Positions 1 to 9,050 of a stretch of DNA of 64,000 nt are shown here, in pieces. Origin of the DNA: Pontibacter burrus. GTDB lineage: Bacteria > Bacteroidota > Bacteroidia > Cytophagales > Hymenobacteraceae. The translations under genes were made by a program, and so were the position numbers. Under the pieces are notes generated by a model. That model was given only the letters and a program-made list of their open reading frames with translations, was not told where the DNA came from and did not search any database. Numbering within the stretch: position 1 is the stretch's first letter; each line of letters opens with the position of its first letter. Location of the stretch: positions 248,001 to 312,000 of the forward strand of contig NZ_JAAGWD010000001.1 of assembly GCF_010686685.1 (NCBI RefSeq), given 5' to 3'.

Positions 1-1
1 T

Positions 2-670
2 TGCCTGCACCTGCTGCAGCTTAGCGAAGCCAGCCACGTTGATTTCTTTTTTGTAGGTGGCAGTTTGATTACAACCGAGAACCAGGCAACCATCATTCAA
101 CTTATAAAACAGCATAGTCGCATTCCGGTTATCCTTTTCCCGAGCAACAGCCTGCACATCGACAAACAAGCCGATGGCATTCTGTTGCTTTCTTTAATTT
201 CCGGCCGCAACGCCGATTTCCTGATCGGCCAGCACGTGCTTTCCGCTCCCATACTTAAAGCCAGTGATTTGCAAGTGTATCCTACCGGCTACATGCTGGT
301 AGATTGTGGCCGCCAGACAACAGCATCATATATGAGTGGCACTACGCCCATCCCTTACGACAAACCAACTATAGCCAGCTGCACTGCCATGGCTGGTGAG
401 TTGCTTGGGTTAAAGTACATGTATCTGGATGGTGGCAGCGGTGCCTCTAAACCAGTAAGTGCGGAGATGATTACTGCCGTGTGCGAATCCGTAGAAGTGC
501 CGGTTATAGTTGGCGGCGGCATTAATACACCAGAAAGGGCTAAAATAGCGCTCGATGCCGGCGCCGATGTAATTGTAGTAGGCAACCACATAGAAAAAAA
601 CCCCGGCTTTCTGGCCGAGGTTTCTTCTGTAATCAATACGTATAATCTTGCTTTAGATATTCATCGCTGA
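2..670 (+). CDS. Geranylgeranylglyceryl phosphate synthase family protein, 5' end cut by window edge
   Basis: A TIM-barrel prenyltransferase of the GGGP synthase family, which joins a polyprenyl diphosphate to glycerol-1-phosphate. The frame is open to the left edge and 222 residues are visible; about 25 are probably missing. Visible family motifs are DFFFVGGSL near the left end and the C-terminal phosphate-binding part VGGGINTPERAKIALDAGAD followed by VVGNHIEK. Bacterial members of this family are known in Bacteroidota, where the lipid product is poorly understood. The last 18 bases overlap the convergent AraC-type gene. The TTG at 65 is internal, not a start, because family motifs continue upstream of it. 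Confidence 0.9.
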   Translation, partial: CLHLLQLSEASHVDFFFVGGSLITTENQATIIQLIKQHSRIPVILFPSNSLHIDKQADGILLLSLISGRNADFLIGQHVLSAPILKASDLQVYPTGYMLVDCGRQTTASYMSGTTPIPYDKPTIASCTAMAGELLGLKYMYLDGGSGASKPVSAEMITAVCESVEVPVIVGGGINTPERAKIALDAGADVIVVGNHIEKNPGFLAEVSSVINTYNLALDIHR

Positions 671-1576
671 TTCGCGGCGACGCATCTTACCGGCAGGAAT
701 ACCGAACATCATCTTAAATCTGCGGCAGAAGTAAGCCGTATCTTTGTAACCAACTTCTTTACCAATCTCACGGATGCTCTTCTTGGTAGTTCTTAACAAG
801 AACACGGCACGCTCCATACGCTGGTACTCGATGTAATCCTGTGGGTTAATACCGGTCAGCATTTTGAAGTACTGGCCTACATAATCCTCAGATACGTTCG
901 CAACGTTAGAAAGCACCTTGTTAGAAAGATCGCCACCTAAGTTCTCCTTAATGTAGTTGAACAGGTCTATCAGGCGTGGATCTTTGAAGTACGTGCTGTT
1001 GGTTGCCAGCTGCTCCACAAACATTCTGTTACGAAGGATGTGACGCACGATCTCAACTACAATATTCTCTGTGTAGATATTGATCAGACGCTCTTTACCT
1101 GGCAGCTCCTGCATGCTCTCTTCCACCACTTTAATCACCAGGTTGGCCAGCTTGTTGTTTCCTGAGATCAGGAATGCAGGCACGTCTAATGATGCAAAGA
1201 AGTTTACTGAATCGAACACTTTTGCTTCGAAGCTCACAAAGCTGTGACTTTCTTCCGCATCACCTATCAGGTCAAGGTCGCTGTTGTTCTTAAAGAATTT
1301 CTCTTTATTCGTGATCAGGTCGTCGTTAGAGATAACCTTCCCATCTCCAGAGCCATACTTAACGCGTGTGCTACGGCCACCCGGAATAAACAGCAGTTCC
1401 CCCTCTTCTACCTGTTGTTCCTCTTCGCCGTAAATTATACTCCCCTTGTGGAGCAGTATCAGGTTGTTGCCAACATCGTAGTAGTTGCGAACCGTAAATG
1501 GTTGTTGCAACACCAGATTCTTAGCCTTAATGAACCGCACCCCAAGCGATTCAATAATTTTATTGTAATCTTCCAT
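653..1576 (-). CDS. AraC family transcriptional regulator
   Basis: A 307-residue regulator. The C-terminal hundred residues (about 200-302) form the AraC-type double helix-turn-helix, with the typical segments LSNVANVSEDYVGQYFKML and IREIGKEVGYKDTAYFCRRF. The N-terminal part looks like a cupin-like sensor (VEEGELLFIPGG) and has no recognised ligand. The gene converges on the GGGP synthase with an 18-base overlap and is transcribed away from a 160-base AT-rich spacer. The target genes cannot be read from the sequence. The family assignment is secure; the role is unknown. Confidence 0.9.
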   Translation of the reverse strand: MEDYNKIIESLGVRFIKAKNLVLQQPFTVRNYYDVGNNLILLHKGSIIYGEEEQQVEEGELLFIPGGRSTRVKYGSGDGKVISNDDLITNKEKFFKNNSDLDLIGDAEESHSFVSFEAKVFDSVNFFASLDVPAFLISGNNKLANLVIKVVEESMQELPGKERLINIYTENIVVEIVRHILRNRMFVEQLATNSTYFKDPRLIDLFNYIKENLGGDLSNKVLSNVANVSEDYVGQYFKMLTGINPQDYIEYQRMERAVFLLRTTKKSIREIGKEVGYKDTAYFCRRFKMMFGIPAGKMRRRESAMNI

Positions 1577-1735
1577 TGTGTAACCAACTAACTTTTTATA
1601 CTATAAACCCGTTAATTTTGGCTTAAAGCTAAGACTAATCTTTATAAAATTCAAATTAATTTTTAAAATAAATTTTAATTCGAGAAAACCTATAAATAGC
1701 CTAAGCTGCACACAAACACATTTTTACAGCTAAAT

Positions 1736-2875
1736 CTACTTTAGCAGTTCTCTCGAAATTACTATTTTCTGTATTTCAGAGGTCCCTTCGTATATCTGTG
1801 TGATTTTTGCATCGCGCATTAAACGCTCTACATGGTACTCTTTCACGAATCCGTAACCACCGTGAACCTGAACGGCTTCAACAGTTGTTTCCATCGCCAC
1901 TTTTGATGCAAAAAGTTTCGCCATAGCTCCCGACTTGCCATAGTCTGCGTGAGAGTCTTTATCGTAAGCAGCCTGTAAGCATAACAAACGGGCAGCTTCG
2001 ATGTTTGTAGCCATATCCGCCAGTTTAAACTGAATAGCCTGGTGCTTTGCAATCTCTACACCAAATGCTTTACGCTCTTTAGCATACTTAACAGCCAGCT
2101 CATAAGCACCTGAAGCAATACCCAACGCCTGCGAAGCAATACCAATACGGCCACCAGCCAGCGTAGACATCGCAAACTTAAAGCCGAAGCCGTCTTCGCC
2201 GATGCGGTTTTCTTTAGGCACTTTTACATCCGTAAACATAAGTGAGTGCGTATCAGAACCACGGATACCAAGCTTATTTTCTTTCGGACCGATCTCGAAG
2301 CCTTCCATGCCACGCTCAACTATAAGCGCGTTAATACCACGGTGGCCTTTTGCAACATCTGTCTGGGCAATTACCAGGTATACAGAAGCTGTGCTACCGT
2401 TCGTGATCCAGTTTTTGGTACCATTCAGCAGGTAGTGGTCGCCCATATCTATAGCTGTAGTACGCTGCGATGTAGCATCAGAACCTGCTTCCGGCTCCGA
2501 TAAGCAGAATGCACCAATGATTTCGCCGGTAGCAAGGCGAGTCAGGTATTTCTGCTTCTGCTCTTCGCTACCATATTTCTCAAGACCCCAGCAAACAAGC
2601 GAGTTGTTCACCGACATTACCACAGAAGCAGAAGCATCTACTTTAGAGATTTCTTCCATAGCCAGCACATAAGAAACTGTGTCCATGCCGCCGCCGCCAT
2701 ACTTAGGGTCTACCATCATCCCCAGGAAACCCAGCTCACCCATCTTTTTGATCTGCTCTGCCGGGAATTTCTGATGCTCGTCGCGCTCAATTACACCAGG
2801 CAATAGCTCTGTTTGTGCAAATTCGCGGGCAGCTTCCTGCACTGCTAGGTGCTCTTCTGTTAACTGAAAGTTCAT
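1736..2875 (-). CDS. Acyl-CoA dehydrogenase, short-chain (butyryl-CoA dehydrogenase type)
   Basis: A full-length 379-residue flavoprotein that oxidises acyl-CoA to enoyl-CoA with FAD and passes electrons to ETF. The family signature CLSEPEAGSDA lies near residue 125, and the C-terminal motif IYEGTSEIQKIVI carries the catalytic glutamate at the place used by short-chain enzymes. The start ATG gives the usual N-terminus MNFQLTEEHLAVQEAAREFA. The gene stands alone, with a terminator-bearing spacer upstream and a 160-base spacer downstream. Chain-length preference cannot be fixed from sequence alone. Confidence 0.93.
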   Translation of the reverse strand: MNFQLTEEHLAVQEAAREFAQTELLPGVIERDEHQKFPAEQIKKMGELGFLGMMVDPKYGGGGMDTVSYVLAMEEISKVDASASVVMSVNNSLVCWGLEKYGSEEQKQKYLTRLATGEIIGAFCLSEPEAGSDATSQRTTAIDMGDHYLLNGTKNWITNGSTASVYLVIAQTDVAKGHRGINALIVERGMEGFEIGPKENKLGIRGSDTHSLMFTDVKVPKENRIGEDGFGFKFAMSTLAGGRIGIASQALGIASGAYELAVKYAKERKAFGVEIAKHQAIQFKLADMATNIEAARLLCLQAAYDKDSHADYGKSGAMAKLFASKVAMETTVEAVQVHGGYGFVKEYHVERLMRDAKITQIYEGTSEIQKIVISRELLK

Positions 2876-3087
2876 ATTTTTATATATCAGATTAAGGTAA
2901 AACGATAACTTTTCGGGTGCAAAACTATAAAATACAGCAATATAATTTTAACATGAATGGTAATAATTGTTTATAACGATGCAATTATACTGCAGAGGGG
3001 ATAACATTTAGCTGTGTTTGCCACAAATAGCACTCAGAACCAGCGGCTCTGTGGCCATGATATTCAACTATACGCCTGTAAAACAGA

Positions 3088-3120
3088 AACGCCACCCATA
3101 CCATAAGTAGAGGTGGCGTT
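3088..3120 (-). terminator. Rho-independent terminator after the zinc protease gene
   Basis: The arms AACGCCACC and GGTGGCGTT enclose a 15-base loop. Read on the minus strand, the hairpin is followed by TTCTGTTTT, just downstream of the protease stop codon. Confidence 0.75.
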
Positions 3121-3144
3121 TTATATATTATAAACTATAGTTCA

Positions 3145-3819
3145 TTAGTCGCGGCGGCCCATTAACAGAGACGCATAGTATAATAAGGTGGCTAATGAAC
3201 CAAGTGCTGCTACTACATAGGTCATGGCGGCCCATTTCAGTGCATCTTTTGCCATGCCATATTCCTTCTGCGTTACAATTCCGTTTGAACTGATCCAGGC
3301 AAGTGCACGCTTACTGGCATCAAACTCTACAGGCAACGTTACAAAACTGAACACAGTTGTTAGCGCGAACAATGCCACACCAATTGCCAGCGGAACAGGA
3401 GTCGTCTGCAGCATCAGGATACCGATCAACAGGATCCACTGCATATAACGTGAGGCGATGCTTAACGCCGGCACCATTGCCGAACGGAACTTAAGGAAAC
3501 TATATGCTTTGGCGTGTTGCACCGCGTGACCGCACTCGTGTGCTGCCACAGCTACAGCAGCTGCGCTTCGGGCATCGTACACGTACTCACTCAGGTTTAC
3601 TGTTTTATCAGCAGGGTTGTAATGGTCTGTCAGTTTACCGGCTACGGATATTACACGCACATCGGTAATGCCGTTATCGGCAAGCATTTGCTCGGCAGCT
3701 TCGCGGCCGCTCATGCCAGAACTTAACGGTATTTGAGAATATTGTTGAAACTTACTTTTTAATCGCCAACTCACAAGCCAGCTTGCAAGCATCATGGCAA
3801 TCATTATAATCCAGATCAT
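3145..3819 (-). CDS. Membrane zinc metallopeptidase, YugP family
   Basis: A 224-residue membrane protein of the neutral zinc metallopeptidase family (Zn_peptidase_2, YugP-like). The zinc motif HECGH is at residues 94-98, followed by AVQHAKAYSFLKFRSAMVP, as in the family. Hydrophobic segments lie at about 1-17, 118-160 (two) and 195-218. It is the last gene of the run panC-panD-flippase-rfaE2-protease, 11 bases after rfaE2, and is followed by a terminator. Substrate unknown. Confidence 0.88.
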   Translation of the reverse strand: MIWIIMIAMMLASWLVSWRLKSKFQQYSQIPLSSGMSGREAAEQMLADNGITDVRVISVAGKLTDHYNPADKTVNLSEYVYDARSAAAVAVAAHECGHAVQHAKAYSFLKFRSAMVPALSIASRYMQWILLIGILMLQTTPVPLAIGVALFALTTVFSFVTLPVEFDASKRALAWISSNGIVTQKEYGMAKDALKWAAMTYVVAALGSLATLLYYASLLMGRRD

Positions 3820-3830
3820 GGTTCGTTAGT

Positions 3831-4322
3831 CTATGGTTGTTTTAATTGTTTCTCTATTTTCTTTACAATGTTTGTAGTAGAATAACCGGTAACAAGCGGA
3901 ACTGTTTTTACCTGCCCACCGGCTGCCTGCACTACATCGTGCCCTACGATTTGCTCCACACTATAGTCATCACCTTTGACCAGCACATCCGGCTGCACGG
4001 CTTTAATTAACTCTAAGGGAGTATCGCTATCGAAAAGCACTACTGCATCTACAAACAAAAGCGATGCCATAACCCGCGCACGTGACATTTCGTCCTGTAG
4101 CGGGCGGTCGGGACCTTTAATACTGCTAATTGAGCGGTCTGTGTTCAGGCCAAGTACTAATTTATCGCCAAGTTGTCGTGCTTTTTCAAGATAATCTACG
4201 TGCCCGAGGTGCAGCAAGTCGAAACAACCGTTAGTGAAAACGATCTTCTGCCCCTGGCTGCGCCAAGCCTGTAGTTGCTCCAAAAGGCCGGGTAAACTAT
4301 AAATCTTATCGGTTGAGTTCAT
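3831..4322 (-). CDS. rfaE2: D-glycero-beta-D-manno-heptose 1-phosphate adenylyltransferase
   Basis: A 163-residue nucleotidyltransferase that makes ADP-heptose for the LPS inner core. It has the cytidylyltransferase-like motif TNGCFDLLHLGH (HxGH at 38-41), the internal VKGDDY segment and the C-terminal YSTTNIVKKI. In enterobacteria this activity is the C-terminal half of HldE; here it is a separate protein, as in many Bacteroidota. Its start overlaps the end of the flippase-like gene by 17 bases, so the two are probably translated together. Confidence 0.93.
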   Translation of the reverse strand: MNSTDKIYSLPGLLEQLQAWRSQGQKIVFTNGCFDLLHLGHVDYLEKARQLGDKLVLGLNTDRSISSIKGPDRPLQDEMSRARVMASLLFVDAVVLFDSDTPLELIKAVQPDVLVKGDDYSVEQIVGHDVVQAAGGQVKTVPLVTGYSTTNIVKKIEKQLKQP

Positions 4323-5349
4323 GCTTTGTTATAGTTTCGGGTTCGGTAGCTGCTGCCATAGTTGGCTTACGCAACATGCCTGCTATAAAACTAAGCACTC
4401 CCATTAAAACTACCAAAAGCGTTTGAGAAGTATGTGCCAGCAGCGCATAAGCCATACCGGCCTCTTTAGGCACGCCATAAAGCAACAAAGTGGCCTGCAC
4501 CAGCAAATGGTATACCCCAACTCCGCCCTGCACCGGTGCCGCCATGCCCAGGCTACCTACTACCAATACAGATAGCGCAGCGCCATAGCCCAGGTGACTT
4601 GTACCTGGCAGCGCATAAAAAACGACCAGACTCGAGCAATAGTACATCAGCCACACAAAAATTGTATGTCCCCAGAAAGCAGTCTTGTTATCAAGCTTGG
4701 TTATACTAAGTATACCCTGCAGCATGCCCTTTATAAATTGCACCGCTTTCTGGATAAATACATTGCTGCGCAGCTTACTTAGGTAACGCAACCCGATCAG
4801 CAGCAAAGTTATAGTCATAACCAGCATAATAGAGGCCAGCCAGTAAAGCGACTGCATTGTTTGCTCCAGGTTACTGTACTTGTCGTTGAGAAGGCCCCAG
4901 AAAAAATCTTTAATCTGGTTAAATTCGGAAAGAAGCGTAATGGTAAGGGCGGCCAGCAGCATGAGTAGGTCAACAAAACGCTCGGCTATTACCGTACCAA
5001 ACCCTTTGTTTACCGGCAGGCCATCGGAGCGGCGCAACATACTACAACGCACTACTTCTCCCATGCGTGGCAACACCAGGTTGGCTACATAGCCCACCAT
5101 CATGGCATTATAAGTATTTGCTAAAGAAGGATTGTAGCCGGTAGGCCGTATCTGCATTTGCCAGCGGTAGGCACGGCTCAGATAGGCAGCTACGCCAGTA
5201 AGCAGCGACAGCAGCACCCAGCCATAGTTGGCATTCTGCAGCTCTGCCCATAGTTTCTCAAAGTCAAGCTCCTTTAAGGCATACCACATTAAAAATGCAG
5301 ACACACCAAGCAGTAAGCCGTACTTGAGAAAAGAGAGCAGTTTTTTCAT
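4306..5349 (-). CDS. Flippase-like integral membrane protein (lysylphosphatidylglycerol synthase TM family)
   Basis: A 347-residue protein with about eight hydrophobic helices and the conserved family stretches LPRMGEVVRCSMLRR and GSLGMAAPVQGGVGVYHLL. It belongs to the UPF0104/LPG_synthase_TM superfamily of putative lipid or lipid-linked-sugar flippases. Placement between panD and rfaE2 with a 17-base overlap suggests co-expression; a link to LPS or lipid transport is inference. Only the membrane domain is present, so it is not an aminoacyl-PG synthase. Confidence 0.85.
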   Translation of the reverse strand: MKKLLSFLKYGLLLGVSAFLMWYALKELDFEKLWAELQNANYGWVLLSLLTGVAAYLSRAYRWQMQIRPTGYNPSLANTYNAMMVGYVANLVLPRMGEVVRCSMLRRSDGLPVNKGFGTVIAERFVDLLMLLAALTITLLSEFNQIKDFFWGLLNDKYSNLEQTMQSLYWLASIMLVMTITLLLIGLRYLSKLRSNVFIQKAVQFIKGMLQGILSITKLDNKTAFWGHTIFVWLMYYCSSLVVFYALPGTSHLGYGAALSVLVVGSLGMAAPVQGGVGVYHLLVQATLLLYGVPKEAGMAYALLAHTSQTLLVVLMGVLSFIAGMLRKPTMAAATEPETITKHELNR

Positions 5350-5358
5350 GCAGGCATG

Positions 5359-5706
5359 TTAAACCAGGCGATTATGCTGATCCGGGAAAACTAAGGTTGG
5401 TTTATGCGCTTTAGCTTCCGCAAACGGAATGCTGCAATAAGAGATCACAATTACAATATCGCCTACCTGCACTTTGCGTGCGGCAGGGCCATTTAAGCAA
5501 ACGGTACCGGTTCCGCGTTCACCTTTTATTACATAGGTCTCGAAGCGCTCGCCGTTGTTGATGTTTACGATGGTAACTTTTTCGTTCTCCACCACATTGG
5601 CGGCATCCATCAGATCTTCATCAATCGTGATGCTGCCCACATAGTGCAGTTCAGCTTGGGTTACCTTGCAACGGTGAATCTTGGATTTTAAAACCTCAAT
5701 ATACAT
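5359..5706 (-). CDS. panD: Aspartate 1-decarboxylase proenzyme
   Basis: A 115-residue pyruvoyl enzyme that makes beta-alanine from aspartate for pantothenate synthesis. The self-cleavage site Gly24-Ser25 is seen in HYVGSITID. The usual [11 protein letters not shown] opening and the NGPAAR segment are present. It lies 95 bases after panC and 9 bases before the flippase-like gene, on the same strand. Length is normal for the family. Confidence 0.96.
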   Translation of the reverse strand: MYIEVLKSKIHRCKVTQAELHYVGSITIDEDLMDAANVVENEKVTIVNINNGERFETYVIKGERGTGTVCLNGPAARKVQVGDIVIVISYCSIPFAEAKAHKPTLVFPDQHNRLV

Positions 5707-5801
5707 GGTTTGTAACTAAAATAAAGCGCAAAGTTAGGTAATTGGCAGCAGATATTCTATGAAACTATAAGCCTGCCCTCCCTTACTTCACTTTTAACAA
5801 T

Positions 5802-6653
5802 TCATACCTCACTAAGATTCACTACCAGGTTATCGATCAGGCGTACCGGCCCCACAAAAGCAGCAATACATAAAGCTACCTCTCCTTCGGTTATCTGTTC
5901 TACGGGTTGCAGGGTAAGCGGATCGGCAATTTCGAAATACTCCAGCTCTACTTCAAGTTTGCCTTTTAAGTACTCCGCTACTGTTGCTTTTATAGCTGCG
6001 ACAGGCTGTGTTCTGAGCTGAGATTTTGCCAGTTCCAGTACATCGTGCAGGCTAACGGCGGTTTCGCGCTGCGCTACATTCAGGCGCTTGTTACGCGACG
6101 ACATGGCCAGCCCGTCTGCTTCGCGCACAGTTGGGTAACATACCAGCTCAATATCAAAGCCAAGCCCTAGTATAAGCTGCCGAACTATAGCTACCTGCTG
6201 CAGGTCTTTTTGCCCGAAGTAGGCCCGGTGCGGCTGCACCATGTTAAATAACTTGCCAACTATAGTTGCCACGCCATTGAAATGCCCCGGGCGCATCTCC
6301 CCTTCCATTACCTGTTCCAGCTTACCGAAACTAAACTGCAACATAGTGTGTTGTTGATATATAGCTTCCGGACTTGGAGAGAAGATAAAATCGCAACCGG
6401 TGGTTTGCAGCAGCTCTATATCGGCATCTAATGTGCGCGGGTATAGTTTATAGTCTTCGGGGTTGTTGAACTGCGTAGGGTTAACAAAAATGCTGCACAC
6501 CGTAATGTCGTTATCTTTTACTGATGCACGCAGCAGTTGCAGGTGGCCTTCGTGCAGGGCACCCATAGTTGGCACAAAGCCTATGCTTTTGCCGCTGCAG
6601 CGCAATGCCTGCATTGTTTCGCGAAGCTCGCTTACCTGCGTAATTACTTGCAT
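5802..6653 (-). CDS. panC: Pantothenate synthetase
   Basis: A 283-residue enzyme that condenses pantoate and beta-alanine with ATP. It shows the HxGH motif in VPTMGALHEGHLQLL (residues 28-41), the FVNPTQFN pantoate-binding segment and the MSSRNKRL segment that stands in for KMSKS. It is the first gene of the panC-panD-flippase-rfaE2-protease run and diverges from the glycogen synthase gene across a 134-base spacer. Confidence 0.97.
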   Translation of the reverse strand: MQVITQVSELRETMQALRCSGKSIGFVPTMGALHEGHLQLLRASVKDNDITVCSIFVNPTQFNNPEDYKLYPRTLDADIELLQTTGCDFIFSPSPEAIYQQHTMLQFSFGKLEQVMEGEMRPGHFNGVATIVGKLFNMVQPHRAYFGQKDLQQVAIVRQLILGLGFDIELVCYPTVREADGLAMSSRNKRLNVAQRETAVSLHDVLELAKSQLRTQPVAAIKATVAEYLKGKLEVELEYFEIADPLTLQPVEQITEGEVALCIAAFVGPVRLIDNLVVNLSEV

Positions 6654-6713
6654 ATGTTGTGGTTCAGTGTTGAAACTGTAAAAGCCGGCAAAAGTAAGTC
6701 ACAGCAGATAAAA

Positions 6714-6744
6714 TTGAAAATCAGAATAAAAAATACTAATTTTG
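6714..6744 (+). promoter_or_regulatory. Predicted Bacteroidota promoter for the glycogen synthase gene
   Basis: TTG at 6714-6716, then 20 bases, then TAATTTTG at 6737-6744. This fits the phylum consensus TTTG-N19-21-TAnnTTTG and lies 43 bases before the start codon. Confidence 0.65.
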
Positions 6745-6787
6745 CACGTCCCAATACTGTTGCTTTTTAATTTTTAATTACAAACTC

Positions 6788-7597
6788 ATGTCTAAATTGC
6801 GAATCCTTTACGCGGCCACCGAGATCCTTCCCTTCCTTCAAACCACAAAAGTAGCAGAGTTTCTGAATACGCTGCCACAGGCTATGCAGGAAAGAGGTAT
6901 GGAAATCCGTATTTTTGTGCCGAGATTCGGTATCATCAACGAGCGTAAGAATCGTTTGCATGAGGTCGTGCGCCTTTCGGGCATTAACATTGCCGTTGGC
7001 GACGATGAGAAACCACTGGTAATCAAGGTGGCTTCTATTCCGAATGCCAAACTTCAGGTATATTTTATCGACAACGAAGACTATTTCCATAGAAAATCCG
7101 TTTTCGTTGACAAGAACAACAAATTTCACCAGGATAATGACGAGCGTGCCATCTTCTTCTGTAAGGGCGTGCTGGAAACGGTGAAAAAACTTGGTTGGGC
7201 TCCGGACATTGTGCATTGCAACGACTGGATGACCGGTTTAATACCAATGTACCTGAAAACAACTTATAAAAAAGACCCGATCTTTAAAGACTCTAAGTCG
7301 ATGTTTACGGTGTATAACCATAACTATACCCATAAATTTGACGGCGACCTGGCTGAGAAAGTAAAAATGCTGGATATTGACGACAGCATGCTGGGCCACC
7401 TGGAGTCTGCCGATATCGACAGCTTTATTAAGATTGGTATGGAGTATGCTGACTCTGTTATTAAAACAAACGAAGATTTCAGCGAAAATATCAATGCACT
7501 GTTCAGCGACTTTAATTCAAAGAACATTAGTACAGTTAGTGCCGACGATACCCTTTTAGATTCATACTATAACCTGTATAATGAACTCAGCCGTTAG
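6788..7597 (+). CDS. Glycogen/starch synthase-like protein, N-terminal catalytic domain only
   Basis: A 269-residue protein matching the N-terminal Rossmann domain of GT5 starch/glycogen synthases. Visible motifs are RILYAATEILPF at the start, the DIVHCNDWMTGLIPMYLKT acceptor-site segment and FTVYNHNYTHKF. The second (nucleotide-sugar binding) domain of GT5 enzymes is absent; such short versions are common in Bacteroidota. Whether it makes glycogen alone is uncertain. Its last 17 bases overlap the next gene. Confidence 0.82.
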   Translation: MSKLRILYAATEILPFLQTTKVAEFLNTLPQAMQERGMEIRIFVPRFGIINERKNRLHEVVRLSGINIAVGDDEKPLVIKVASIPNAKLQVYFIDNEDYFHRKSVFVDKNNKFHQDNDERAIFFCKGVLETVKKLGWAPDIVHCNDWMTGLIPMYLKTTYKKDPIFKDSKSMFTVYNHNYTHKFDGDLAEKVKMLDIDDSMLGHLESADIDSFIKIGMEYADSVIKTNEDFSENINALFSDFNSKNISTVSADDTLLDSYYNLYNELSR

Positions 7598-8963
7598 AAG
7601 ATTTACCTTATTCTTCTTTTCACTTGCTTTACTTGCATCCTGCGAAGACCCATCTGACATAGGCTTAGACCTACAAGACGAAAACCAGATCGGAACTTTT
7701 TATACCGACACCTTAACCATAAACTCCGGCACTGTGCTGCAAACAGACTCTATCCTGTCGTTTAACCAGGATCGTGCTGTGCTGGGTGGTTACCTGGACC
7801 CGGTTGCAGGAAGTGTAAAGGCTGCTATATTTACAGAGCTTGCATTGGGAGGGAATGACCTAAACTTTGGTGAGAACCCGCTGCTTGACTCTGTTACCCT
7901 TACACTTGATTATGATCTAATCTACGGTGGCGTGGGCCAGCAGCTTTCTTTTAGCGTGCACCGCTTAACAGAAGGCTTTCAGGAAAAAGCATCTTATTTT
8001 ACAAACTCATCCATCCCATACGGCAGCTCGCTGGGTAGCATAACCTTTAAGCCGGAACTTTTAACTGAAATTGTAGATACAGCTAATAAAACAGAGCGAT
8101 CATTTTACAGACTGCCTAAACTGCACCTGGACCGGGCATTCGGGCAGGAACTGCTGAACCAGTCAAACAAGGATCCGCTTAAAAACCAGGTAAAGTTTTC
8201 TCAGTACCTGAAGGGCCTAGCTATAGTTCCGACAGAAGCATCACCGCGTGTACTAATAGCGGCAAACCTAGGCAGCAACTCAAAAGTTGTGCTTTATTTT
8301 AAAAACGGTACCGACACTACCCGTAAATCGCATACTTTCTTCTTTAGCGGCAACGGAGCCAGAGACTTTTCACGCATTACCGCAGACCGTACCGGCACCG
8401 CCCTGGAAAACCTGCAGAAAAACGCATTTCTTCCATCAGAAGCTGTTAATGGCGAGACGTATCTGCAGTCCAGCACGCAACTGTTAACCAAGCTTACTAT
8501 TCCGCATCTGGATAAGCTGAAAGAAAAGTATGGCAACATTGTGATAAACCGTGCAGAACTGGTGCTGCCAATTAAGAACGGCACGACCAACACCATAAAG
8601 CCGCCATCCAAGCTGGCTATGTACTATGCTAATGGCAACCGCATCAAAGAAAATTCTTCCGGAATAGAATTAACTGTACCCAAAGACCTGGCATTTGCCG
8701 TAAACTCTAATAACTACCCGGCGGAACTTACATATAACACCAAGCTAAACCAGTACACAGTTAACCTAACTGCTTATGTACAGGCTATCCTGCTTGGCCA
8801 GCTACCTAATAGTAGCATTATAGTTGCACCGGCCAGATTCTCTGCTGCAGGCACCACAGGGGCAGCTTCTGTATCAAGAGAAATCGTACCCTACAGAGCC
8901 GTACTTAGCAATACTGCTGAAAGAGGCATGAAACTGCGCATCTATTTCTCTAAATTAGACTAG
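7581..8963 (+). CDS. DUF4270 family lipoprotein
   Basis: A 460-residue secreted protein with an N-terminal signal and lipobox LLASC (Cys21), so probably a membrane-anchored lipoprotein. The following region EDPSDIGLDLQDENQIGTFY and the repeated beta-rich segments match DUF4270, a family seen in Bacteroidota beside glycogen synthase. No enzymatic motif is visible. The start lies inside the end of the preceding gene (17-base overlap), pointing to coupled translation. Function unknown. Confidence 0.85.
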   Translation: MNSAVRRFTLFFFSLALLASCEDPSDIGLDLQDENQIGTFYTDTLTINSGTVLQTDSILSFNQDRAVLGGYLDPVAGSVKAAIFTELALGGNDLNFGENPLLDSVTLTLDYDLIYGGVGQQLSFSVHRLTEGFQEKASYFTNSSIPYGSSLGSITFKPELLTEIVDTANKTERSFYRLPKLHLDRAFGQELLNQSNKDPLKNQVKFSQYLKGLAIVPTEASPRVLIAANLGSNSKVVLYFKNGTDTTRKSHTFFFSGNGARDFSRITADRTGTALENLQKNAFLPSEAVNGETYLQSSTQLLTKLTIPHLDKLKEKYGNIVINRAELVLPIKNGTTNTIKPPSKLAMYYANGNRIKENSSGIELTVPKDLAFAVNSNNYPAELTYNTKLNQYTVNLTAYVQAILLGQLPNSSIIVAPARFSAAGTTGAASVSREIVPYRAVLSNTAERGMKLRIYFSKLD

Positions 8964-8992
8964 ATAATTTACCATTAAATATTTTTATCAGG

Positions 8993-9000
8993 TACCTTTG
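8993..9000 (+). promoter_or_regulatory. Predicted -7 promoter element of glmS
   Basis: TACCTTTG matches TAnnTTTG and lies about 50 bases before the glmS start. No clear -33 box is visible. Confidence 0.45.
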
Positions 9001-9050
9001 CGGGCACCATTATTTTGCAGTATCGATTATAGTATTTACACAACAGACTT

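Noticed and set aside
8964..9050. glmS ribozyme
   Set aside because: The leader is only 87 bases and lacks the conserved double-pseudoknot core; a normal promoter box is present instead.
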